From NCBI RefSeq assembly GCF_019578655.1, contig NC_063261.1:3120201-3184200 (forward strand): a stretch of 64,000 bases of DNA, read 5' to 3'. This document shows positions 37,131 to 48,998 of the stretch, piece by piece. Both the position numbers and the translations under genes were made by a program. The stretch comes from Ricinus communis (taxonomy: Eukaryota > Streptophyta > Magnoliopsida > Malpighiales > Euphorbiaceae). The notes under the pieces are model-generated. The model did not search any database and had not been told where the DNA came from. It worked only from the letters and a program-made list of their open reading frames with translations. How positions within the stretch are numbered: position 1 is the stretch's first letter; every line of letters begins with the position of its first letter.

Positions 37131-37943
37131 ACGACCCCGACGCTTTCCTCTCTCCCTTCTTCTTCCTTCTTTCTTTCCTTCCATATCGACTTTTGGTCCC
37201 TGCATTTTTCTTACTTACCATTTGATCCCTCAACTTTTTTAATTACTAACAATTGCATTCTGCAGAAATTGCAATTAACTCCTAAACTTTTCTTTAGCTT
37301 TTCAATTAAGCCCCCAACTATTTAATTTGGGTCAAATTAGAATTATTGAAAATACATAATTACATACTTACCCTTGCTTTTAAATGTAAAATTATCGAAA
37401 AGCCCTTGCCGACATATTTAATTATAAAAATACCAAACATACAAATTTTTATTAAAATCCCATATTAATAAAATTATACCTTTAATCCTTATTCCAAATT
37501 AATTTTTTAATTTAATCCTAACACACAATTAATTTAATTAATCAATTTGCTAAATATTTTTCAATTAAAATTTAATACTAGTAGCTAATTAAAATGCCCT
37601 TTTTCCCCAAAAAAAATTTCTTTTATAAAATATCATTTACAAATTCTTTCGTAACTCCCAAATATAGAATTTAATTTATATATATTCATTTGGGGGAAAA
37701 TTTTGAATAACCAAAAATATGATTTATTTCTCAAAGAATTTACTTAATTAATTTCTTAAAGATCAAACTAATTGGATATAGAAAATAACTCCCTTATTTG
37801 TCTAGTATAAAAATTCAAAATTCCATTTAAATCATTCCAATTTAAACCAAGTAAAATAAAGTAAAATTTATTTAAATAAAACTCATTTATCAATTATTAT
37901 TAATGTTATCATATTATTAAAGGAAAAAATTTCGGATATTACA

Positions 37944-38091
37944 TGCATGTCCATTGGTGAGTGCATAAATTGACAGTTTATTTACAGAGAAGGCAATATA
38001 CGTTCTTACTAAAGCTCTCGCCGAAACAAAATTCTTGTTTCTTCATGACAAGTTGATTGTTTCTTCAAAAGCAATACAACTTGAGGGGGCG
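37944..38091 (+). pseudogene. Copia pol C-terminal end and polypurine tract
   Basis: In frame before TGA, the reading LTKALAETKFLFLHDKLIV then SSKAIQLEGA matches the end of copia RNase H (the 'adilTKaL...F..lrdkL' block). It is followed directly by the purine tract TTGAGGGGGCG (38081-38091). The piece was cut on its left by solo LTR A. Confidence 0.7.
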
Positions 38092-38579
38092 TGATAAGGA
38101 TTGTATGAGTAGATAAATTTTATATCTGTCACTAAAATCTATCTCTATCTTATGTTAACAAAACTATATATCAATGATAATAATACTTGTTATTTCTCAA
38201 ATCACAATTCTCTATAATAGGCAGTGGCTATCATGTGGATATTGGCGTAACTAGGAATTTTAGTTATCTCGGGCTAGAATGTAAATATATTCTCATAATG
38301 ATAATTCTTCAATTATCACTGGACTGAAGTTGAATTTTTAAGTTTTATTTTCTTCTAAATTATCTTCGGACTAGAGTACATTGACAAATTTAAAGACAAA
38401 TAATTTTTTCCTAAACTACCTTGGGCCAATATGGTTCCATCTCATAATATAGATTTCTTAACTACAAGAGATATCTATACCGATAAGATGATATGGAGGA
38501 AGGCTTGAAGTATAAGGGTTCCGAATAAATATTTCATTGTCGCACCTTCAAATGCATTCTTGATGTTGGAACAACTTGA
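38092..38579 (+). repeat. Probable 3' LTR start of that copia element
   Basis: TGATAAGGATTG directly follows the polypurine tract, the expected start of a 3' LTR. The remaining bases show no coding sequence, and the LTR end cannot be fixed because the outer solo LTR (38580) interrupts or abuts it. Confidence 0.45.
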
Positions 38580-41500
38580 TGTAATACCTGAAATTTGTAT
38601 TTTTAATAATAATGATAAGTCTTATAATTTAACGGATATGATTAGAATAATGAATTTTTATTTAATGTAATTTTACTTTATTTTAATTAATTGAATTGGG
38701 ATGATTTAAGATAGAATTTTAATGCTAGATAAAAATAAAATGATCTATTTAACTATATCTAATTAGCTTGATTTTTAAGAAATTAATTAAGTGAGTTCCA
38801 TAGAGGATAAATTATATATATATATATATATATAGGTCACACTCAAATTTTCTTTCAATATGAATTAAATATTATATTTGAAAGTTATGAAAGAAATAGT
38901 AAATAATATTTTTATAAAGAATTTATTGGAGAATGACAAATTTTAACTAACAAATGGTATTGGACTAAATTGAAAAATAGTCAACAAATTGATTATTTAA
39001 GATAATTAAGTGTTAGGATTGACAATTAACTATAAAATAAGGGTTAAAAGTATAATTGCATTAATATGGAATTTAAATGAGGAATTTGATGGTTGATATT
39101 TTTATAATTAAATATGTCGGTAAGGGTATTTTAGTAATTTTATTATTAAAAGAAAGGGTAAATAAGTAACTCTCTATTTTTAATAATTTTAATTTGACCC
39201 AAAATAAGTAGTTAGGGGCTTAATTGAAATACTAAAAAAAAGCTGGAGGGTTAAACAAGAATTTGCAGGAGGGTAATAGTTAGTAATTGAAAAAGATGAG
39301 GGACTAAATGATTATTAAGTAAAAGTTGAGGGACCAATTTGCGATAAGAAAGAAAGAAAAGGAGAACAACGAAAAAGAGGAGAAGAGGAGGAAGAAGAGG
39401 AGCTGGGGGTGCGTCGGCCATCAATGTCGGATGGCGGAGGCAAAGGAGGCGCTAGCGAGGCGAATAATGGAGAAGAAGGTAGCCACTTCTCCAACGCTAT
39501 TCCTGGCATTTTCGACGACCAAGGGTGGCAGTTTCAATCTTAAAATAACCGGTAACTTGAAGGCTTTCAAATGGGGGCAGCAGCATCGGCAATGGTGGCC
39601 AGAGAAGAGAGTTTCGGCTAAGTGAAGGTAGCTGAGTTTTTAGACTTTTTTTGCCATCTCCGGCGAGTTATGGTTGATCGAGTATTGTCACAAGCTTTCC
39701 AATGGCACTAATTTTGCGACGATCGGACTCCATTTGAAAATTGACAGTCAAAACTGTCTGTAATTTTCTCCGGATGATCGGAGACTGGATCGGAGAATCA
39801 AGTGCTAGAATCATTGTCTTCAAGTTATCTCGAGCCCGTAGGCGTGCTCGGATCGTCGATCGGACTCCGGTGGCTGAAGGCGAGTCGGCCGATTTATCAA
39901 GTGTCTCGGTAATTCTTTAGCCAGATGATTTTAGAGATTGTTAATAAAAAAATTTATATTAATTAATTATTGTGTTGTTATGTGGTGGATGTGATGGAGT
40001 CAAATTAGTTTAATACCATAAAAATTATGTGTGGATTGATTATCAAAATAAATATTATGTCGGACCGTCTGCCAATAATTGTGATCTGCAGTGTGTTGCG
40101 GAGTCAGAAAAGATAATATAGTTTTGGTGGCCCGACTCATGTTAATTAATTGGTGAATATTAGAAGTGTTTCTAGCAAGTCCTAGACCCGTTATACGGGG
40201 GGTAAACGTCTGTATTTTAAGGGAAGATTCTGCCAAATTTTCGGTAGAATTTATCCAAGTCGACATTCTTAGACAGTCAATTCTAGGAGTCTAGGCCCAA
40301 GGTTATTTATTAGATGTTTTACTTGTCACGACCCCACCCGTGGGCCCGTGATTGGCACTAGGGAATGGGTAGGCTTAAGGCCATCGAAACCCGTAGTAAG
40401 CCTGACACTCACTGATTTAAACAAATCTCATCTCAAATTAATATTATTAAAACCACAAATTATCTTAATAGCTACATTCTACATAAATACTTCAAATGCC
40501 GCGGAAAAACTAGGCGAGACTCAAGCTCGAAAATTTACAAGCGATACATTTACTATTACTACTCTGCGGAGAATCTAAGATTTACCAATTTACATACCAA
40601 ATCAAATACATCACCCGATGATGAAGGAGTCGGATTCTTGAATAAGAGTCGCGGGAGAACTAACGATCACGAATCCGAAAAAACATAAATGGAGACTCGG
40701 TCGAGAGTGAGTTAAAATCAAATAATCTAGGGACTATTGCTTCTTCTCGGAAAACATAGATTATTCAAATCGGTATATCAAACCATACTATAATCATACC
40801 CTACTATTTCCTTCACATAAAATATTAATCATTCGAATCAAAATATCAACCATGCACGTAAATACAATCCATATTATAATCATACCATAATAAATAACTA
40901 AATGAATAAATAAAAATATATTTTTACTTTTCACGGGACGAGTGGCTCGGGTAGAACCCTAACCCCAATTCTAATAGCCTTTCGGCTCTCTTAATCCAAC
41001 AGTCTGGCGCCCCAGAGAGCAAGCTCGATCGGGGTCCTTACCTCCGACTGAACACTTGAATTCCAAATAAGCCGGCCAGAGAGCATCGCTCGATCGGGGA
41101 CCTTAACTCCGCAATCAATCGAACTCAGCCCAGAGAGCAATGCTCGATCGGGCAAACAAATCCATAATAACCTTATGTCCATGATCATTGCCGGTGCGCA
41201 CGCGGTCCTGATGTAACCCATCAGGCGGCATGTTCTACAAGCCACATTTTCCAAGACACAATCATCCATTTAATAAATATCATTATCTGATGAACTCAAC
41301 CAACACATATCGAAATAAAGATTAAAGATCTAAGGTAAAATAACGTGCAATTTGTGAGGAGAAAAATAATAACGTTTATCTTATTATAACATAATAATAA
41401 TAATATTTATATTATTTCAAATATTAATAATCAAGTGAAATCATTTATTTTGTGATACTAATAATCATATTAAGCACAAATTCTAAATAGCATATTAAAA

Positions 41501-44174
41501 TCAGACTAGCAACAAGAAAGATTAAATGACTTTAACTCACAGGGATTGGCGACCTCCTAGCTCGCTCGGTGCCTCGGTGAGAGCCAATGACAGATCATCT
41601 AATCACGGAAAACAATTTATCAATACGCTGAGACAATCCATCATTAATCCTAGGTCTAGACTCCTAGGACTGACTGTCTAAGAATCTCGACTCGGGAGAA
41701 TTCTACCGAAAATCCGGCAGAACCTCCCCTACAACACGAACATTACCCCCCCGTAAAAACGGGTCCAGGACCTGCCAGAAGAACACTTCAAATATCCAAC
41801 AATTTAAACAACGGGAGTCGGGTCCCCAAACTTCACTATTTCCCGACTCCGCCACACAGCACAAAATACGAGGCAGGCAAACTGACAGACAATTATTTTT
41901 GACTCACAATATCATCAAATACACAATATAATCCAATAGACACAATTAAACCAAGAATTTCTAAAATTAACGGGCCAAAGATAATTACCGAGACGCTCGA
42001 TCGCTCGGTCGACTCGCCTCCAGCCGCCGGAGTCCGATCGACGATCCGAACACACCATCGGACTCACAACGACGGCGATGGCGATCCTCGCCCGATTTTC
42101 CGATCCGACACCCGATCATCCGGGAGAGATTTGCGGACGATCTCGACCGTCGATTCGCGAAACGAAGCTCGATCGCCCACGAAACCAGTGCCATCGCGAA
42201 GCTTGAAGCGGAGGAGAGTCGGGATACATCCTCCGATCATCCATCCTCCGGCCGGAGCTCACGGAAAAGCCCAAAAATGCGGGCTGCCTCCACTTCGGCC
42301 GGAACTCTTTCCTCCCGGCCACCAAAACCGGCCATTGCCGCCAAAGGAAGCTCTCTCGGGAGTTGATCGCCACCGAGATCGGCCGAACGACGCTTCGGGC
42401 CGCCACACGTCGCGCGATTCCGCCCTCACTGCCGCTTTCTTGCTGCGCTTGACGCCCGACGCCCCATGGCCGACGACGCAAGACCGGCTCCTCCTTCCTC
42501 GCGCCCGCTTTTTCTCTCTCTTCCTCTCTTCTTCCCCGATTTCTTTCCCTTCAATATCGACATTTGACCCCTGAACTTTTCCTTATTACAATTTGGTCCC
42601 TCAACTTTCTTAATTACTTACAATTTCATCCCGCAGAATTCCAATTTGACCCCCAAACTTCTTTTTAGCCTTTCAATTAAGCCCCTAACTATTTAATTTG
42701 GGCCAAATCCGAATTATTGAAAATACACAATTACAAAAATACCCCCACCGAGCATATTTATTTACGAAAATACCAAACTCACAAATTTCCATTAAAACCC
42801 CATAAAAATAACATTATACTTTCAATCCTTATTCCAAAATAAATTTCCAATTTAGTCCTAACACACAATTAAATTAAATTATCAATTTCCAACTTAAAAT
42901 TTAATACTACTAATCAATTATAATACCAATTTTCTCAAAATTCTTTTATAAAAACATCTCTTACAATTTCTATCATAATTTTCCAATATATAATTTTATT
43001 TATATAAATATGCATTTGGGAAAATTTGAATAACCAAAATATAATCATTTCTCAAATAGTTTACTTGAATAAAAATAAAGCTAAAATTAACTTAAATAAA
43101 AACTCACTATTAAATATATAAAATAAAAATTTCGGGTGTTACATTACTTTTATGGATTGAATTGTTCACATGAATAGATAACCCATCATTCCAACTCACC
43201 CCACCCGAGGCATATGAGCAGAGCAAGGGAGTCCTCAGAACTGTAAGTTAAAATCATATATCTGCTATACCTGTGTTATCCTAAAGTTTTATATAGCAAT
43301 TCTGATATATTGATTTGAAGATTTAAATTATTTATTTATTTACTATTCCTATATCATTTCCTACATCATTGATATTATGAATGCATGTTGACTCGAGATG
43401 AGACGACAGTAGAACATGCCACCTGATGGGTTGCATCAGGACCGCGTGCGCACCGGTATAAATCTGAGACAGATAGTAAAAGAATATTTTAAGACTTGCC
43501 CTGGTCAAGTTTAACTCTCTAGACTGTGTAGAGTTTGATTTCCGGATTAAAGGTCCCTGGTCAAGCATCACCAGTTCTATTGGAATGAGAGAGCCAAAAA
43601 GGCTGTTAGTATTGGGGTTAGGGTTCTGCTGAGATACTCGTCCCATAGCATGTAAAATATATTTTACTAAATCATGGTATGACACATGCTTTTACATGAC
43701 CTAATATTTTATTTGATTAAATAAATATTTTATTGAAGTGGTTATATTTATTTTTGGATATATGATTTTAACTCACTCTCGAGACTTACAGTCTCAAATT
43801 TAATTATTTTTTAGGTGTTTGTTAGTTTCCTGCAGTTTCTTTTCCTCTAGCATCCCGACTTCCTTCACCTTCGGGTTTAATGTAACTCATTTTATTGGTA
43901 TGTTTGATTTTTAAATTCTAAATTATCCGCAATAGTAATTTTAAAACTTATCATTTTACAATGGCATGTTAATTCAGGTACTGCCTATTTCTGCTGGCAA
44001 ACTGAATTAAATATGTAGTATCTTGGTGGTTAAAAGTTAGTTATGATTTAGTGTTATAATGAATAAAATCTGGATTATACTTTGATTGAGATAGCAAATT
44101 GCTATCGGTTTTAGTGGTCTTACGCCTACCCATTCCCTAGCGCCATTCACTGGCCCACAGATCGGGTCTTGACA
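38580..44174 (-). mobile_element. Outer solo LTR (minus strand), split by LTR B
   Basis: On the minus strand it starts TGTCAAGACCCG at 44174 and ends GGTATTACA at 38580. The flanking 5 bp are CTTGA on both sides (38575-38579 and 44175-44179), a perfect target duplication. The parts 38580-40323 and 43149-44174 together make about 2.8 kb and align, inverted, with LTRs A and B. For example, the GCGCACGCGGTCCTGAT of LTR B (41197) appears inverted at about 43437. It has no internal domain. Confidence 0.92.
40324..43143 (+). mobile_element. Solo LTR B nested inside the outer solo LTR
   Basis: Opens TGTCACGACCCC and closes TTTCGGGTGTTACA, 2,820 bp, flanked by TTACT on both sides (40319-40323 and 43144-43148). 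It belongs to the same family as its host LTR but lies in the opposite orientation. It keeps more CpG than the outer copy, which fits a younger insertion. Confidence 0.95.
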
Positions 44175-44761
44175 CTTGATCACAATTGGAATTCCATTGA
44201 TGGTCTCTGCAAATGGTGTAACAATGCAACTGAATCTTATATGCATATTGATAGGATAGAATAATCGACTAGGTTAAAATGTCTATCTTTGACCAAAAAT
44301 AACAGATAAGGACCATGGGCAAATATTACACCTCAGCCTCATACCCGGGACATAATACCCCGACCTATTGATCAGAGGTCTCCTAAACCCAAAATAGATT
44401 GAAAAATCCTAAAAGTAACGTAAAAGCCCTGTGTGATGTCATTTAAATCTAGGCTAGCCATACATCTCTATCCACTAGGCGGTTGTAATAGAATTATTGG
44501 GTTGGCCTATATCCAAAGAAAAAGAATATTTCTCAGTTTCTCTCATTACCGACGGTTAGATATTAATACCCTCCTCTTATATGTATATAGACGTTTTTCA
44601 CTGTCTATTGTACTACTATCATGTCCAATCTATTTCTAATAATTAATTTGACCGTCAGATAGCCAATTTGGACATAGAGTTAAATGGCTCACTGACCCTT
44701 TCCTAGTGATTGGTAGGATACTCATGTTGACATTCACTTTAGGCTCCAGATAAATCCATCA
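44175..44761 (+). repeat. Probable LTR 3' end of a Tat-type gypsy element
   Basis: The stretch ending CCATCA at 44761 has the features of a Tat LTR R-U5: TTAATTTGACCGTCAGA (44642), GTTGACATTCACTTT (about 44726) and a following PBS-like text. Its 5' part lies beyond the outer solo LTR or is lost. Confidence 0.5.
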
Positions 44762-44781
44762 ATTAGCACCATCTACGAGAA
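44762..44781 (+). promoter_or_regulatory. Degenerate gypsy primer-binding site
   Basis: ATTAGCACCATCTACGAGAA is a decayed form of the TTGGCACCGTCTGTGGGAA-type PBS of Tat elements, one base after an LTR-like CA end. Confidence 0.55.
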
Positions 44782-45129
44782 TGCTCGTTTTGAGCCCAAG
44801 TTCTCTTCGCTGAGAGGACATGACACCATATCCCATATTAATCAAGAGTCGAGAGGATTTGAACCTTATAAAATTTAATACCTCAAGAGTCCTTTTCTTA
44901 TAAAAAATAAAACCGTGAAGCTATAAGCTAAAAAAGTGCACGATATCTGAAGAACGGGTCACTACCTAATCTGTGGATTGATTCATCGTCACATTCATAT
45001 TTTGCTATGTAGAGTCAATAATAGTAATTTGGTCACGATTGTGGTTAAGCATTATCTAGGTATGACAAATCCACTGATTGTCGAAGGTCTGGTCTTGGGA
45101 GTTGTCAGTGTATTGGCAAAACGAAATCA

Positions 45130-45340
45130 TTAAGGTCATCTGATTCCCGAAGGATATGCAAAGTGTTAGTAGATGCTGTGAATGGCAAAGGGCTTGGAAG
45201 GAAAGAGATTGATGTGGTTATTTCTGATGTTTACTGACTTATAAAGCAATCTAATTGGTCTAAAGATTGAGTATGTTCCAAGGTAATGGAGTTGGGTTAC
45301 CAATGATTTGGCAGAACATATTGTGCTAGTTTGTAATGAG
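45130..45340 (+). pseudogene. LINE-type RNase H C-terminal scrap
   Basis: Frame-broken text reads SSDSRRICKVLVDAVNGKG, EIDVVISDVY, then IEYVPR and VTNDLAEHI. This follows the order of the plant RNase H (RVT_3) domain: E.DS..vvdal, ei..ii.di, and v.r..N..Ad.lA. It is about 70 residues with stops and no neighbouring LINE reverse transcriptase. Confidence 0.5.
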
Positions 45341-45633
45341 ATTAGTCAAACTCTCTTTCCAATTGGCTTCAGTTTCATTTAAATATAATAGGTGAGTTTT
45401 TCAATAAAATCTATTATTTTTCAATAAAAAAATTTAATATCACGAATAACGTAATAGTACGAGCTTTTCAATAAAATTTATTATTTCCGAATAAAGAAAT
45501 ATAATACTACAAACACCTGATAGCAAATTTATATCGTGCACGTGTTTTTAAGTTCAGAAATCAAATTAAAAATAAAGTAGTGCAGAGAACATGTCAAATA
45601 AACAAAATTATTTTGTTTTACCACTCCTGAAGC

Positions 45634-45668
<35 letters not shown>

Positions 45669-46487
45669 ATTTATTTTTGTGAAATGCTTACATAAAGAAA
45701 TAATATGGGCTGTGAATTCTAGTGTACATTGCCATGTGCATACATATGCATCAAGTACACATATTCATGGACATGCTCAATCTCTATCGTCAATAACAGA
45801 TTCCATGTTTAACAAAGAAGATATTGCTATCTCTAAATTGTACATCAAGAACAGGTACCATATCACTCGCAATTTGTACGAACCTTGTGTCCCAAGATAC
45901 CATATAAAATACAAGCTTTATTGCTATTAAAGTGAATAAAAATGATGTAGATATAATAATGTCAAAGTTAATCTTTTTAAACCTTATGTTATTAAAGATG
46001 GTCTTCTTTTTTTTTTACTCATATCTTATTAATGATAGTTATGGTTATTGAATAGACTATAATTTTAACGATGTCAAAATATTTTCTTAGTAAAGCACCA
46101 ATTTTCAATAGATATGAGTATTAAATAATATTTTGTTAAGAACAATTATAAATTTGGTATTTAATTTTTTCAAAAAATAACAATCGAGTGCATAATATTT
46201 TTTTTTATACTAATTGTATGAATCTGTAAAAGAATAAAGATATAAATAAGTATGTTATAGCTGATTTTTTTTTAGAATAAAAAGAATTGAAATTGGCACC
46301 TTATTAAAATGAATTTTCTAGTAAGGTGCCCATTTCAATAGATATGAGTATCATTCCTTCTGGTAGAGGTGTAAATGGGTCTCTTCCCTTTTATTAATAG
46401 TATATGGCAGATATATACAGTCGAATTATTATATCAATTGATCTCAATTATTTATTTATAAAGTGGTTAATTTTTTTTTTAAAATGG

Positions 46488-46529
<42 letters not shown>

Positions 46530-47981
46530 AACACTAGTTTTTTTCCTTCGCTTATCATTATTACATGTTGATTTTCAACCCAAATTTAAGGACAAAACTC
46601 TGAAAAATTGAAACCCGGTGAAGAATCTGTTGCTACTAGAATAAATTCGTTTATAAAAAAACTATGGTTCTCAACGATCATGTGACATAGCTTTTGATCC
46701 AAATATAATAAAAGCATAAAGTACCAAAAGCAGCCTATTAAACACTAAAAAGGAAGAGGAAACTAAAAATAATCCTAATGAAAAAATATTAGGAAGAGAG
46801 AAGACAAGAAAAGTCAGAATTAGGAGAAAAGAAATAGTAGGCCATTGCCCATTTAGCATTTTACTTTGAAGACAAAATAAATATGGAAAGGAGGAAATAT
46901 GGGCCATCCTGTTGGTTCCATTTCGGCTTCCATATCTAAACTGAATCCTTTTTGTCTGGTGCATGGGGCAATTGCACTTGATATTTCCATAAGGTCTCGG
47001 CTGAGTTAGGTCCCATTTGTTTGTGTTAGAATGGGACTTGGACCTCCACCTCTGTACTATTAGTTACGCTGACATCTTTTTTGTCATATCAGTAAAATGA
47101 TACCACCGGTTCGAATTTGATCCGAATGTAATTATTTAAATTTATTTAAAAATATAATTATCTGAATTTAATTTTATTATTAAATTTGTTAAACATTGGA
47201 ATTTAAAAAAATGAGTGTTCAGTCTAATATATTTATGACCTTTTAAGCTCTTTATATATAAAATATATTATTCACAATAATAAACTTAGAAATAAAATAA
47301 TCTTTATCTATAAATATATATATTATAATAAATAAAAGAGTGATATATATATGTAGTATTAGATAATTGATACATATTTAATTATTTAAAATTAATAAAT
47401 ATTTATCAATCATTTACTCTTTTAGTAAACGGGCGATAATATAAAACTAGACTATTTACAATATATGTAAAAAGACTAGACTATCTATAATATATGTAAA
47501 AAAAACAAAAACAAAAAAAATGAGGGAAATTTTCTAAACTAGCTAAAATACCCTTACAACTAATTAGTAAATAATACGATTCTAATTCTAACATACTTCT
47601 ATAATAATTTTATATGTAATTAAAGTAATATAATACATTCTTAATTCTAATAGAATTAATTAGTAATAAATCTAATTCAATTCCAATCTTATCATAATTT
47701 CATATATACTCTTAATCCTATAAATAATTGTTGAATTCTTATATCATATTATATACATATTTATTTATGAGAGCTCAAATAGTTCAATGCATTTTTTGCA
47801 AAAGTGAAGACAAAAGGTCAGAAAAGAGATAAAATACTTTTAATTTTATTTTATTAATATATTAATGCATGCGTATATTATTATAAAACTTCATTAATAG
47901 AATTATTGCAAGTGAATTATTTCAAGTGATCAATATTTTTTAACATACTAAACTAATTATACATTAAAATATATATATATA
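45341..47981. other. AT-rich non-coding DNA
   Basis: Contains (AT)n runs at 45634-45658 and 46491-46525, and a 30-bp direct repeat (CAATAGATATGAGTAT) at about 46107 and 46335. A two-copy 29-bp tandem repeat lies at 47446-47503. Short open frames are present but show no family resemblance. Confidence 0.55.
47446..47503 (+). repeat. Two-copy 29-bp tandem repeat
   Basis: ACTAGACTATTTACAATATA and its following TGTAAAAAG recur immediately at 47475 with two or three changes. Confidence 0.8.
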
Positions 47982-48450
47982 TGATGTATCAAATTTAGTA
48001 CTCGCAAGTGCACGAACCGTTCTTATAGTAAAAACAGTAAATCATCACGAAGTCAATCTCTTAAAAAAACTATGGGGTCACTTATTATATAAACTAATTA
48101 TCAACACAAAACAATGAAAGTATATCTAAATACTCTAAACCAATATTCTGAAAGAATATAATATTTATAAAATAATAAAATAAACTAATATAGTAAATAT
48201 GCAATGGGATGATTTAAGAAAATTATATGATAAAAGCATTATCTAGCCTAGTCAATTACTTAGTACTTTTCTTGTTTTAACACTAAACACAGATCTAATG
48301 AATGAGATGATGATATTCATTTTCGTTTAATCACTCAATCTAATTATGCAACTAAAGTTTATTATAGCAACATAGATTGAAGCAAAGATGGTGTTACTAA
48401 TACATTCAATCTAAATATTTTCATAACAATTATTATTACTAAATTATTAT

Positions 48451-48998
48451 TGATAACTGACCAAAACATAGGCCGACCATGAGAGAATAGGCAGATCATG
48501 AAAGAATAGGCCAACCAGACAAGAGTAGGTTGAGCATGAAAGAATATGTTGAGCATACAAGAGTAGACCGAGTATTGCATGTCGAGTTATCATAACCAAA
48601 AAATACGGGGTTGACTAAGTCCAAATTTAAGTACAATAAGAAGTTTTGAAGACTAAGTCTTAGTCGGACTAGTTAGAAATCTGACCTGACCAAAGATTCT
48701 GTTGTATGACTAAGAAGACTAATCCTATTAGGATTAAGAGACTTTACATTCACAAAGTCCTACTCCTTGTAGGACTAGGAGATCTTCAGTCTCTATATAA
48801 AGGACTGTGATATAACATGTCAGGTACATTCATGATTCTACAGCTATTATATACTTTACGACTTAAAACCATTACTGACTTAGCCATCAGAGTGAGTGGC
48901 CGGAGAATTCCGTCTGACACTTTCTAACCATTGTTTCAGGTACATCGGAGCTCAGGTCAGACTTGAAGACCTTATTGATAGCTTAACTTTCTTGACCA
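48451..48998. mobile_element. Nested solo LTR of a Tat/Retand-type gypsy element
   Basis: Absent from the two sister LTR copies, so it is an insertion. It begins TGATAACTGACC and ends at about TTGACCA. It has a TATA-like CTCTATATAAAGG (48792) and, about 90 bp on, the R-U5 text ACTGACTTAGCCATCAGAG then GAATTCCGTCTGACA, typical of Tat-type LTRs. An ATTAT flank occurs on both sides within a base. It reads left to right by these signals. Confidence 0.75.
48470..48572 (+). repeat. 19-bp tandem repeat in the nested LTR
   Basis: Five units of exactly 19 bp (starts 48470, 48489, 48508, 48527, 48546) plus a partial sixth. The form is AGGCCGACCATGAGAGAAT with two alternating sub-types ending AGAAT or AGAGT. 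Confidence 0.9.

Larger units (their letters stand above)
34827..37943 (+). mobile_element. Solo LTR A of a long-LTR gypsy family (TGTCACGACC...TTACA)
   Basis: It opens TGTCACGACCTGATC at 34827 and closes GGATATTACA at 37943, 3.1 kb in all. The 5-bp flanks are TGCAC and TGCAT, a near-perfect target duplication. It aligns end to end with LTR B (40324-43143). No internal domain follows, so this is a solo LTR. Within it lie three repeated blocks (about 35408, 35519, 35588), a GC-rich segment (36540-37130) and an AT-rich tail. Long LTRs with this start suggest the Tekay/Del chromovirus type, which is an inference. Confidence 0.85.

Noticed and set aside
36748..37242. 164-residue open frame (and overlapping frames) in solo LTR A
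   Set aside because: Lies in the GC-rich block of the LTR, is Ser/Pro/Arg-rich in every frame, and is not conserved as a frame in LTR B. It is a composition artefact.
42116..42574. Overlapping 121- and 147-residue frames in LTR B
   Set aside because: Same GC-rich LTR block; both strands are open by composition, with no domain.
46671..46964. 97-residue minus-strand frame
   Set aside because: Hydrophobic, low-complexity translation of AT-rich DNA; no motif or splice context.
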